NCBI GenBank assembly: GCA_002500765.1
Contig: DLSX01000081.1
Location: 36,759-100,758 of the forward strand
DNA: 64,000 nt
Source of the DNA: Neorhizobium sp. UBA7851
Lineage (GTDB): Bacteria > Pseudomonadota > Alphaproteobacteria > Rhizobiales > Rhizobiaceae
Reading direction: 5' to 3'
Positions within the stretch are counted from its first letter, which is position 1, and each line of letters starts with the position of its first letter. This document shows, in pieces, positions 51,116-59,134 of the stretch. The notes beneath the pieces were generated by a model. That model was given only the letters and a program-made list of their open reading frames with translations. It was not told where the DNA came from and searched no databases. The translations under genes and the position numbers were made by a program.

Positions 51116-52774
51116 TCAGCGGACGTTCAGCGCCTCCACCATCACGCATTTGCGCCGACGGGCGAAGGATTTGGGCGATGTCAGCCCCTCACCGGTCGGC
51201 CCGGCAATGGTGAAGGTCGTATAACCTTCACCGCCGACGCCGATGCCGGCATAGGACGGCCCGTTTTTCACGAAGATCGTCGTCTGGATCAGCTTCGCCA
51301 TCTTGGTGATCTTGCGCACATCGGTGGAATGGATCATCGCGGTGTGGCGATTGCCATGCTCAAGCTCGACAGCAAGATCGATCGCCTCGTCCACGTCCCC
51401 TGCCCGCACCAGCGGCAGGATCGGCATCATCAGTTCTTCCTGCACGAACGGATGGTCCTTCGGCAGCTCGATCAGGATGACGCGGATTTCCGGGCCGACC
51501 GAGATCCCGACCTTGTCGAGCAGGTAAACGGCGCTCTTGCCGACGCAACTGGTCTGCGGCCCACCCTTGGCGGTCAGGACAAGCTCCTCGAGCTTCTTCA
51601 CGACAGCCATATCCTTGACCAGATAGGCGCCGTTCTTCTGCATCTGCGAGATCAGGAAATCGGCGATCTGACTGACCGCGATCACTTCCTTTTCGGCAAT
51701 GCAGGGCAGGTTGTTGTCGAAGCTGCAGCCGCTGACGATATCCTTGGCGGCCTTTTCGATATCCGCCGTTTCGTCAACGACCACCGGCGGGTTGCCGGCA
51801 CCGGCGCCGATGGCCTTCTTGCCGGTCGACATGACGGTCTTGACGATGGCAGGGCCGCCGGTTGCCACCAGCATGCGCACCTTCGGATGCGCCATCATGG
51901 CATTGGTATTGTCGATCGAGGGTGCCTGGACGGTCACGACCAAGTTTGCCGGCGCACCGAGGGCTGCAAGCTTGCGATTGATCAGCTTGATCGCCAGCAG
52001 CGACACGATTTTCGCACGCGGATGGGGGCTGAACACGACGGCATTTCCGGCGGCCAGCATGCCGATCGTGTTGCAGATGATCGTTTCCGTCGGATTGGTG
52101 GTCGGCGTGATCGAACCGATGACGCCATAGGCGGAATATTCGACCAGCGTCAGCCCGCCGTCACCGCTTTCGGCTTCGGTCTTCAGGTCCTCGATACCAG
52201 GGGTCTTGGAGGCGGCCAGCCGGTTTTTGATCACCTTGTCGCTGGCATTGCCCATGCCAGTCTGCTCGACGGTCATCCGGGAGATCCGTTCCAGCATGGC
52301 CGGATCGAGGAAAATCTCGCGGATACCGTCGACAAAGCTCTTTCGTGCAGCCATGGAGCAGAACAGATATCGCCTCTGCGCTTCGGCGGCGGCTTCCACC
52401 GCCTCGTCCATGCTGGCAAACACGCCGTCGCCGAGAACAACCGCTTCCTCATCCGAAATATCGAGCGAGACCGATGCGCCAGACAAAGCGCAATCGCCGC
52501 GCTCACAGCAGGAGCAGTTCACCTCACCGGCCGACTTCGTCACCATGCCGTCTGCGACGATGCAGCCTTCACTGAACGGCGCGGTAGCATCGGCAGCCGG
52601 AGCAGGCTTGGAGCCGCCCATTTCAGCAATGATGCGGGCCACGGTGTCTTCGACCGAAGATGCAGCACTCTTTACCGGAGGAGGGGTCGGAACAGGCGTC
52701 GGAGGCGGAGCGATTGCGCCGTTGAACCCGGCAAGCACGCGATTGACGGCGGCGTTGATGTCTTGGTCGTTCAT
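51116..52774 (-). CDS. CoA-acylating aldehyde dehydrogenase (PduP/EutE-type) with N-terminal encapsulation helices
   Basis: 552 residues, longer than EutE/PduP (about 465). Residues 1-18 (DINAAVNRVLAGF) and 40-54 (SVEDTVARIIAEMGG) are two amphipathic helices separated by a Pro-rich linker, typical encapsulation peptides. A Cys cluster follows (Cys71, 87, 89, 90, 95). The catalytic domain has YSAYGVIGSITPTTNPTETI, VATGGPAIVK and the catalytic Cys in SFDNNLPCIAEKE. It converts propionaldehyde (or 3-hydroxypropionaldehyde) and CoA to acyl-CoA with NAD inside the shell. Overlaps the GlcG-like gene by 4 bp. Confidence 0.92.
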   Translation of the reverse strand: MNDQDINAAVNRVLAGFNGAIAPPPTPVPTPPPVKSAASSVEDTVARIIAEMGGSKPAPAADATAPFSEGCIVADGMVTKSAGEVNCSCCERGDCALSGASVSLDISDEEAVVLGDGVFASMDEAVEAAAEAQRRYLFCSMAARKSFVDGIREIFLDPAMLERISRMTVEQTGMGNASDKVIKNRLAASKTPGIEDLKTEAESGDGGLTLVEYSAYGVIGSITPTTNPTETIICNTIGMLAAGNAVVFSPHPRAKIVSLLAIKLINRKLAALGAPANLVVTVQAPSIDNTNAMMAHPKVRMLVATGGPAIVKTVMSTGKKAIGAGAGNPPVVVDETADIEKAAKDIVSGCSFDNNLPCIAEKEVIAVSQIADFLISQMQKNGAYLVKDMAVVKKLEELVLTAKGGPQTSCVGKSAVYLLDKVGISVGPEIRVILIELPKDHPFVQEELMMPILPLVRAGDVDEAIDLAVELEHGNRHTAMIHSTDVRKITKMAKLIQTTIFVKNGPSYAGIGVGGEGYTTFTIAGPTGEGLTSPKSFARRRKCVMVEALNVR

Positions 52775-53334
52775 AATCCTCTTCCTTCCTCGGGGACCGT
52801 TCCCCTTCTTTCGGGAAATCCATCGATCGCGTAGCGGGCGATCTCCATGTCTTCAGCGACCGTTCCGCCACTGATGCCGATGGCGCCGATCACGGCACCT
52901 CCAGCGCGGCAGGGAATGCCCCCACCGAAAAGCACGACCTGCCCCTCCCCCGAACCGTTGCCGGCTCCGCTTCCGCTATGGCCGACGCCGAAAAGCATAC
53001 CGCCCGGCTGCGCCAGCAGCCCGAGTTCATCGGTTCCCATGCGATAGGCGGCGGAAGTCCAGGCCTTGGCGCTAGCAAGCTTGGTGCTGGCCGGCAGGCT
53101 GCCGTCCATCCGGTGAAACAGGATCGGCCGTCCTTCGGCATCGGCGATCGCGATGCAGACCGGCACCGATATTCGCCGCGCATGGCTCTCCGCACGCTCG
53201 GCAATGGCGCAGGCATCGGCAAGCGAAATGCAAGTTGCAAACCCTCTGCCGGCAATGCGTCCGGCCAGCTCGGCGGCGAGTGCAGCTTCGATCCGTTGCA
53301 GGTCTCGGGGAGCGAAATCACGGGTGGCGAACAT
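52771..53334 (-). CDS. GlcG/HbpS (PduO C-terminal) family protein
   Basis: 187 residues. SVPVCIAIADAEGRPILFHRMDGS, SAKAWTSAAYRMGT and GGIPCRAGGAVIGAIGISGGT are the GlcG/HbpS fold seen at the C-terminus of PduO and alone in many BMC loci. A role in haem, cofactor or redox handling has been suggested for the family; its substrate here is unknown. A Gly/Ser-rich stretch (GHSGSGAGNGSGEG) is inserted in the middle. It overlaps the BMC-P gene by 17 bp. Confidence 0.82.
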   Translation of the reverse strand: MFATRDFAPRDLQRIEAALAAELAGRIAGRGFATCISLADACAIAERAESHARRISVPVCIAIADAEGRPILFHRMDGSLPASTKLASAKAWTSAAYRMGTDELGLLAQPGGMLFGVGHSGSGAGNGSGEGQVVLFGGGIPCRAGGAVIGAIGISGGTVAEDMEIARYAIDGFPERRGTVPEEGRGL

Positions 53335-53611
53335 CGCTCACTCCCGCATCTGTTTCGACCGTATCGACGATGCCGACAATCGTTGCATCGACCACTGAAC
53401 TCTGCAGCGTGCCGGCAAAACGGCTGGCGCTGCCGGAGGTAACGATCACCGTTTCACCCTTGCCGGCACCGACCGTATCGACAGCAATCAGTGTAAAGTC
53501 CTGCGGCTCCAGCCGTTCGTTGAGCCGGGTAATGATCAGCAGCTTGGAGCCAGAAAGGCTCGCATCCTTGGTCGTGGCGACCACCCGTCCGATAACTCTG
53601 GCGAGATACAT
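53318..53611 (-). CDS. BMC-P pentameric vertex protein (EutN/PduN/CcmL-type)
   Basis: 97 residues. MYLARVIGRVVATTKDASLSG, the KLLIITRLN strand and the AVDTVGAGKGETVIVTSGSASR motif are the EutN/CcmL family. Five copies close each vertex of the icosahedral shell. One BMC-P gene is normal for such a locus. Confidence 0.92.
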   Translation of the reverse strand: MYLARVIGRVVATTKDASLSGSKLLIITRLNERLEPQDFTLIAVDTVGAGKGETVIVTSGSASRFAGTLQSSVVDATIVGIVDTVETDAGVSDVRHP

Positions 53612-53621
53612 TGCTTGATCC

Positions 53622-54383
53622 TCACTCCCTCACTAGCGTGATGTCGCGCGCGCGCAGTTCTTCCGCAGCGGCCGGCGTAACAATCACGGCATGCCCCAGA
53701 TGCAGTTCCGTCGCTTCCAGGCTGCGTGCCTCGCGCAGGCTGAACACGCCTTCGGTTCGGGCAGCGACAAGCCTCTGTGTAGCTATCGGCATCGCAGACG
53801 CAGGCGTGTCGCCTTCGACGGCAACGGCAAGCCGTGCCGCCCAGCTCAATTCGATCCCGTAATCCATCAGCTTCTGCAGATGGCCGCTCATCGTCGCCTG
53901 ATAGGCCGCATTCGGCAGCCGGCCGCGCGCGCGTCGATCCCGCCCATTGGGGCAGACGCCATCGCGGGCTGCGATGATGCGAGCGCCTCTCTCCAGTCCA
54001 CCCTGCAGAATTTTCGACAGCGGATCGTCGGCAATGCCGAGCGCCACCTTGGCGGCAAGCGAAACGCTGAGTGTTGGAACCAATATGGTCGTGTGCCCAT
54101 CCAGAAGGTTCCCGACCTTGCCTTCGATTTCGGCGGCCCCAAAACCGACAAGCCTATCCTTCAGCAAGGACCGGGCCTCAGGCGCGATCACCGTCTCGAA
54201 TGCCCACCCTGCTTCACGAAGCTGCTGCAACTGGCCAAGCGCGGCCTCAAGTCCGAAATCCGTTTCCGCAAACAGCACCAGCGCCGAGCGGGTCTTGGCC
54301 TGCACCCTGCCCCCCATCCGCGCGATGATGCGATCGGACAGAAGATCGAGCAGGATACGATCGAGAACGGCGTCGATGCTCAT
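53622..54383 (-). CDS. Flavoprotein-family protein of BMC loci
   Basis: 253 residues. An N-terminal helix (DAVLDRILLDLLSDRIIARM) resembles encapsulation helices. The body has LVLFAETDFGLEAALGQL, TTILVPTLSVSLAAKVALGIADDPLS and DGVCPNGRDRR, matching the conserved flavoprotein found in glycyl-radical BMC loci. It may carry FMN for redox balance, but no experimentally fixed reaction is known to me. Starts in a 4-bp overlap with the EutJ-like gene. Confidence 0.65.
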   Translation of the reverse strand: MSIDAVLDRILLDLLSDRIIARMGGRVQAKTRSALVLFAETDFGLEAALGQLQQLREAGWAFETVIAPEARSLLKDRLVGFGAAEIEGKVGNLLDGHTTILVPTLSVSLAAKVALGIADDPLSKILQGGLERGARIIAARDGVCPNGRDRRARGRLPNAAYQATMSGHLQKLMDYGIELSWAARLAVAVEGDTPASAMPIATQRLVAARTEGVFSLREARSLEATELHLGHAVIVTPAAAEELRARDITLVRE

Positions 54384-55219
54384 GCCTGGCCTCCATCGTC
54401 GTACATCGCGATCCCGAGCGGCGTGACCAGCAGCGGCTCGACAGGCTTGATGACCCGGCGTCCGGTATGGCCGACGAGAACCGCCGCAAAATCCTTGAAC
54501 GAGCAGGCGCCGCCGACCACATGGATCGTGTCGACATAAGGGTAATCGGCAAGGAAGCCGGCAACGATGCGCCCCATCTTGTCGGCCACCGGCCGGACGA
54601 TCGAGAATACGTCCCGTTCAAGCGCGTGATTGAGCTTTTCAGCCTCCGCATCCTCGAAGGAAATCTTTCTCGCGCCCGCCAGAACCAGCGTCATATGCGT
54701 GCCGCCGGTCGGCTCGTCGAATGTGGCGACCACCTCGCCGTCCTTGAGAACGGAAATCCCCGTCGTGCCACCACCAACATCGACCACCGCACCGTTTTCA
54801 ACGCCAAGCAGGCGCGCCGCGGCACTGGGTTCATCGACGATCTCGGCCAGTTCGAAATCCGCAGATTCGACCACATGGCCGATCGCCTTCGCATTGGACG
54901 GATGCACACCCGGAGGAATGGCGGTTGCTGCGCGCGAGAGCGGCTGACCCAGCCGCTCCTCCAGCTCTTCCTTCATCCGGCGAACCGCATGGACCGCACC
55001 GATATAATCGACGACGATCCCGTCGCGCACGACCGTCGAGCGCCAGGATGTCCCGGCAACCGGATTATTCTCCGCATCGACTACCGAAAGCACCAGATTT
55101 GCCGTGCCGAGATCGACGCCAACCTTTAGCCGGCCGGGCGCCCATTCCGGCTGCGGCACAATCGTGCCCTGCCGAACGAGTTCCCCGAAAGCCCTGAGTT
55201 TGCTGTCGATGCTCGACAT
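54380..55219 (-). CDS. EutJ-like actin/Hsp70-fold ATPase
   Basis: About 279 residues. Phosphate-1 loop VGVDLGTANLVLSVVD, GGGTTGISVLKDGEVVATFD and VHVVGGACSFKDF are Hsp70/actin-type nucleotide-binding motifs, as in EutJ. Its role, perhaps chaperoning cargo or shell assembly, is inferred from the family. The ATG at 55219 (MSSIDSKLRAF) has GGAGAAAAG upstream, and a longer frame reaches into the PduL gene. Confidence 0.85.
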   Translation of the reverse strand: MSSIDSKLRAFGELVRQGTIVPQPEWAPGRLKVGVDLGTANLVLSVVDAENNPVAGTSWRSTVVRDGIVVDYIGAVHAVRRMKEELEERLGQPLSRAATAIPPGVHPSNAKAIGHVVESADFELAEIVDEPSAAARLLGVENGAVVDVGGGTTGISVLKDGEVVATFDEPTGGTHMTLVLAGARKISFEDAEAEKLNHALERDVFSIVRPVADKMGRIVAGFLADYPYVDTIHVVGGACSFKDFAAVLVGHTGRRVIKPVEPLLVTPLGIAMYDDGGQA

Positions 55220-55232
55220 GACTTTTCTCCGA

Positions 55233-55919
55233 TCAGACCTTGCGGATCCGCACCATCGCATCGTTTTTCAGGCCGAATGCATTGGCCTCCTCGACGTCGA
55301 TATGCATTTCCATGAATGAGGCTTCGGCGGCGCGGATCGTCACATTGTGCATGATGCCGCCGCGCAGGCCGCCGATCTCGACATCAACCTCTTCGCCGTT
55401 CTTCAGGCCGAGCTTTGCGGCCTCAGCCGGCAGCATGTGAATGTGGCGCAGAGCCACGATCACGCCGCTCTCCTTCTTGATCGTTCCATAGGGGCCGATC
55501 ACCTCGATGCCCGGCGACTGTTCCAGCTTTCCAGACATGCGCAGCGGCGGCTTGATGCCGAGAGTGAACCCGTCGGCAACCGAAACCTCGATCTGCGTTT
55601 CCTTGCGCAGCGGCCCGAGCACCCGCACCTTGCCGATCTGCCCCTTGGGCCCACGGATCGTCACGGTTTCTTCCGCGGCATACTGGCCGGGCTGTTTCAT
55701 CGCCTTCATCCGGGTCAGTTCCGAACCGGGGCCGAAAAGCGCGTCCATGTCCGGTCGGGAAAGATGGATGTGGCGGTTCGACACGCCGATCGGCACGAGC
55801 CACGGATCGCAGTCCTCGGCGTCTTTTGCGGCAGGTTTTGCCTGCTCCGCCGATGCGCTGAGGCTTTGTGCCAGAAGCTCGGCGATTACGCGGTCGATCA
55901 TGGGGCTGTTGATTTGCAT
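55233..55919 (-). CDS. pduL: Phosphate propanoyltransferase
   Basis: 228 residues. The N-terminal helix MIDRVIAELLAQSLSASA is an encapsulation peptide. Two PTAC domains carry the zinc ligands in VSNRHIHLS and ALRHIHMLPAEAAK and the motif EMHIDVEEANAFGL. It exchanges CoA on propionyl-CoA for phosphate, recycling CoA in the shell. ATG at 55919 with AGGA 8 bp upstream; in-frame starts at 55949 and 56015 also exist. No propionate/acetate kinase gene is present in the window. Confidence 0.9.
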   Translation of the reverse strand: MQINSPMIDRVIAELLAQSLSASAEQAKPAAKDAEDCDPWLVPIGVSNRHIHLSRPDMDALFGPGSELTRMKAMKQPGQYAAEETVTIRGPKGQIGKVRVLGPLRKETQIEVSVADGFTLGIKPPLRMSGKLEQSPGIEVIGPYGTIKKESGVIVALRHIHMLPAEAAKLGLKNGEEVDVEIGGLRGGIMHNVTIRAAEASFMEMHIDVEEANAFGLKNDAMVRIRKV

Positions 55920-56044
55920 TATGGTGTCCTGTTCGTCCTGACCCGACATGACGACCGGGCCTCTAATGGGCGCAGCAATCCACCCGGCGGTTTTGCCGCC
56001 GGTGCTCGCTGTCACCTGAAATTCTTTCCTTTAGGTCGCGCCGA

Positions 56045-56611
56045 CTATCGCCTGCGATGACGACGATCGGCGCGGGATTGCGCCTGGCTTGAGGGCTGAG
56101 GTACCGGCTCGGCCCCCACCTCGACCTCCGGCTCCGCAGAAGCCTCCTCAGCGGCCGGAACCTCAGGCCCCACCGTTGCGATTTCCTCCACCGGAGCTTC
56201 AGCAGCTTCCGTCACCTGAATTTCCGGCCCAAGTGACGGATCGCCTGCAACAACATTCTCGACCGCCAGGGAAACCTCGGCCGGAACCTCTGCCGCCGCA
56301 ACCGCTGCGGCAGGTGGCTCCAGACCGACAGTGGCCCCGCTTTCCACGATCTTGCCCAGTCCGTTTGCGGGGCGGGCGATCACGCTGGTGGAGACAACCG
56401 TCCCGACACGTGCGGCTTCGGCAGCGGCTGCGGAAATCGCAGCCTTGATGGCACCGACATCGCCGCGAACCTTAACGACTGTCATGCCGTCGCCATTGGC
56501 AAGCTCGTAGCCCACCAGCGTGACATTGGCGGATTTCACCGCCGCATCGGCGGCAGCCACTGCAGCCGTCAATCCGATGGTCTCGATCAATCCAAGGCTT
56601 TCCTGCAACAT
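56045..56611 (-). CDS. BMC-H shell protein with long acidic Ala/Pro/Glu-rich C-terminal tail
   Basis: 188 residues, twice the usual size. Residues 1-92 are a normal BMC-H domain (LGLIETIGLTAAVAAADAAV, TVVKVRGDVGAIKAAISAA, VVSTSVIARP). Residues 93-188 are low-complexity, rich in Ala, Pro, Glu and Val, ending in a strongly basic RADRRHRRR. Such extensions may bind cargo or tether the shell. It lies between the BMC-T and pduL genes. Confidence 0.88.
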   Translation of the reverse strand: MLQESLGLIETIGLTAAVAAADAAVKSANVTLVGYELANGDGMTVVKVRGDVGAIKAAISAAAAEAARVGTVVSTSVIARPANGLGKIVESGATVGLEPPAAAVAAAEVPAEVSLAVENVVAGDPSLGPEIQVTEAAEAPVEEIATVGPEVPAAEEASAEPEVEVGAEPVPQPSSQAQSRADRRHRRR

Positions 56612-56629
56612 GACAGTCTCCTTTCAGGG

Positions 56630-57451
56630 TCAGATATACGGCTTGGTCGAGGAGACCACGGGAGCCGGATCGAGCGTGCCGAGCACCTGCTTGCCGACAT
56701 CGCGCGCGGCACGGATGGCCTGACGAACGGCACCGGAATCGCCGCTGAACAGGAAGATCGCTTCGTTCGAGTAGCTCGTTCCGCCATTGCCTGGAGACGC
56801 AAAGCCGGTCGGTACGACGGTTGCCGCCTTTGCAGCGGTATCCGCCAGAAGCACGCCGATTGCAGCGGGAGAGCCGACCGTGATGCCGAATGCCTGGCCG
56901 AGCGGAGCCCCGAAGGCCTTGGCAAGCGCATGGCTGGCGCGGGCGGTATACTGGAATTCCAGGTGGCCTGCCGGCGTGCCATAGACATCGCCGAATGTGC
57001 GATCCAGTTCCTCCAGCGTCACTTCGACGGCACGGCGGGCATCGGAAACGTCCTCTGCGCCAAAGATGATCAAGCTGCCATGGCCGCCGCCGCCTTCCGT
57101 GTCGCGCGGCAGTTCGATCAGCAACACTTCACTGTTTGTGGCTTTGACGGCTTCGTCGGCCGCAAAGATATGCGGACCGGCGCCGGTACGTGCGCCGACG
57201 ATGCCGATCGACCGGTATTTCTTGTCGATCTTCATCTGCTCGTGCAAAAGCGGGTCCACATTGGCAATCACCAGACCGACCGTATGCCCGATAGCCGTGC
57301 CGACGAATTCGGTGAGATTACAGGCCTTCGGCGCCGTGGTGCGGACAGCCGGCTTCTCAGCGGGAGAGGCGGCCGGGGCCGGGGAGCTTTCGCTCCCACC
57401 CATCTTCCGGATCACCTCGTCCATGAGTTTTTCGACAAGAGCATCCTGCAT
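56630..57451 (-). CDS. BMC-T trimeric shell protein, PduB-like
   Basis: 273 residues with two tandem BMC domains: EFVGTAIGHTVGLVIANVDP, IGIVGARTGAGPHIFAADEA in the first and AFGAPLGQAFGITVGSPAAIG, YSNEAIFLFSGDSGAVRQAI in the second. The first 20 residues (DALVEKLMDEVIRKMGGSES) form an amphipathic helix plus linker like PduB's N-terminus, which in Pdu links cargo to the shell. Co-transcribed with two BMC-H genes. Confidence 0.9.
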   Translation of the reverse strand: MQDALVEKLMDEVIRKMGGSESSPAPAASPAEKPAVRTTAPKACNLTEFVGTAIGHTVGLVIANVDPLLHEQMKIDKKYRSIGIVGARTGAGPHIFAADEAVKATNSEVLLIELPRDTEGGGGHGSLIIFGAEDVSDARRAVEVTLEELDRTFGDVYGTPAGHLEFQYTARASHALAKAFGAPLGQAFGITVGSPAAIGVLLADTAAKAATVVPTGFASPGNGGTSYSNEAIFLFSGDSGAVRQAIRAARDVGKQVLGTLDPAPVVSSTKPYI

Positions 57452-57480
57452 TGTCGATCCTCCTTTGTGTGTTCAGGGGT

Positions 57481-57765
57481 TCAGGCGACCTTGCTTTCCG
57501 GCAGGATCTTCTCGACCTCCATGTGAGGACGCGGGATCACGTGGACGGAAACGACCGTTCCGACCTTTTCGGCGGCGACGGCACCGGCATCGGTAGCGGC
57601 CTTGACTGCGCCGACATCGCCGCGGACCATAACCGTGACGAGGCCGGAACCGATCTTTTCATAACCGACCATGGCGACGTTAGCCGACTTGACCATGGCA
57701 TCGGCGGCTTCGATGGCGGCAACCAGACCTTTGGTTTCGACCATTCCGAGAGCTTCCTGTTGCAT
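57481..57765 (-). CDS. BMC-H major shell protein, PduA-like
   Basis: 94 residues: ALGMVETKGLVAAIEAADAMVKSANV is split across the first strand and helix, followed by GSGLVTVMVRGDVGAVKAATDAG and VHVIPRPHMEVEKILP. It is a canonical single-domain hexamer and probably the bulk shell tile. It is the first shell gene after the alcohol dehydrogenase. Confidence 0.93.
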   Translation of the reverse strand: MQQEALGMVETKGLVAAIEAADAMVKSANVAMVGYEKIGSGLVTVMVRGDVGAVKAATDAGAVAAEKVGTVVSVHVIPRPHMEVEKILPESKVA

Positions 57766-57858
57766 GACTTAACTCCTTAGCGTTTCGGTGTTCAGACGTT
57801 GATGTGATGACCGTTTCTCGCGGGTTGGACTTGGATCGTCGGCCCCCTCCCTCCCGGC

Positions 57859-58998
57859 CTAGCCCCCGGCCCGGCCGAGAAGCATCAAAAGCTCCTCGGG
57901 CGTGGGCCTGCGTGGGTTTCCTGTGGTGCAGGCGTCCGCCATGGCGGCCGCTGCCATATCGGGCATCGCCCGACGATATTCCTCGGCATCCATGCCAAGG
58001 CCACGAAGCGTGGACGGGATGGAGAACCGTTGATTGAGTGCCTGGATCGCACGGATCAGCGCGATGACGCCTGCCCTGACACTCGGCACGTCCAGCCCGA
58101 TGCGCGAAGCGATGCGTGCATAGCGGCCGGCGGTTTCCCGGCAGCCCGGCGCATCATCCTCAAGCCCCGCATTCCAGGCAATGACATGCGGCAGAAGCAC
58201 CGCATTGATGCGCCCGTGAACGAGATGCATCCGCCCGCCGATCGCATGGGCAAGACCGTGGTTCACCCCAAGCCCCGCCTCGCTGAAGGCGAGACCGGCA
58301 AGGCAGGAGGACTGATGCATCGCATCGCGTGCCTCCATGTCGTTACCGTCGTCATAGGCGCGCGGCAGGTTGGCAAAGGCCAGCTCCAGCGACTTTTCGG
58401 CAAAGGCGTCGGTGAAATGCGATGCACCATTGGCAACCACCGCCTCGAGCGCATGGGTGATGACGTCCATACCCGTATCCGCCGTCACTTTCGGCGGTGC
58501 TGTGCGGACGAATTCGGGATCGAGGATCGCTACATCCGGCACCATCTCTTTCGCGATCAGCGGGAATTTCTTAGCCCTGGCCGGATCGGAGATGATTGCG
58601 AACGAGGTCACTTCAGACCCCGTACCGCTGGTCGTCGGAATGGCGACGAATTCGATTTTCTGCGCCGTGTCCGTGGCACGAACGACCGACAGGATTGCCT
58701 TGGCTGCATCGATCGGCGACCCGCCGCCGAGCGCCAGAAGCACCTGCGGACGGAATTCCGCAAAGATACCGGCACCCTTGGTCACGGTTGCAATCGGCGG
58801 CTCGGGAATGGCCTCGTCGAAAACCTTGACCTCGCAGCCTTCAAGATGGCGCAGCACCCGATCCAGCGGACCGGATTTCGCCATGAAGGCATCGGTGACG
58901 ATACCCACCCGCTGCCCGCGATAGGCATGCAGCCGGTCAAGCAACCCTTCGCCGAACACGATTTCGGTCCGGGGGGAGAAGCTTTTGTAGGAAGGCAT
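57859..58998 (-). CDS. pduQ: Iron-containing alcohol dehydrogenase, PduQ-like
   Basis: 379 residues, group III ADH: NAD loop LLALGGGSPIDAAKAIL, TTSGTGSEVTSFAII, and metal ligands in DVITHALEAVVANGASHFTDA, NHGLAHAIGGRMHLVHG and LLPHV. It reduces the aldehyde to alcohol (1-propanol), regenerating NAD for the acylating aldehyde dehydrogenase. Its gene follows the radical enzyme after a 136-bp gap holding two hairpins. Confidence 0.9.
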   Translation of the reverse strand: MPSYKSFSPRTEIVFGEGLLDRLHAYRGQRVGIVTDAFMAKSGPLDRVLRHLEGCEVKVFDEAIPEPPIATVTKGAGIFAEFRPQVLLALGGGSPIDAAKAILSVVRATDTAQKIEFVAIPTTSGTGSEVTSFAIISDPARAKKFPLIAKEMVPDVAILDPEFVRTAPPKVTADTGMDVITHALEAVVANGASHFTDAFAEKSLELAFANLPRAYDDGNDMEARDAMHQSSCLAGLAFSEAGLGVNHGLAHAIGGRMHLVHGRINAVLLPHVIAWNAGLEDDAPGCRETAGRYARIASRIGLDVPSVRAGVIALIRAIQALNQRFSIPSTLRGLGMDAEEYRRAMPDMAAAAMADACTTGNPRRPTPEELLMLLGRAGG

Positions 58999-59046
58999 AT
59001 GTCACCTGTTGCAGTTCGCGATTGACGGTATCGTTCGGTTTGGTGG

Positions 59047-59112
59047 GGCACGGGCAGGCGTCATGTCCGCCCGTGCCTTGTCTTCATCCGGACCCCGTTT
59101 CGGGCGGGGTCC
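59047..59112 (-). repeat. Two strong hairpins between the radical enzyme and alcohol dehydrogenase genes
   Basis: GGCACGGGC / GCCCGTGCC (9 bp, 59047-59077) and GGACCCCG / CGGGGTCC (8 bp, 59090-59112), both perfect, lie just 3' of the radical enzyme gene. No T-run follows. They may act as a partial terminator or 3' stabiliser giving higher radical-enzyme mRNA than downstream genes. Confidence 0.62.
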
Positions 59113-59134
59113 AGCCAAGCTCAGGATTGCCGTC

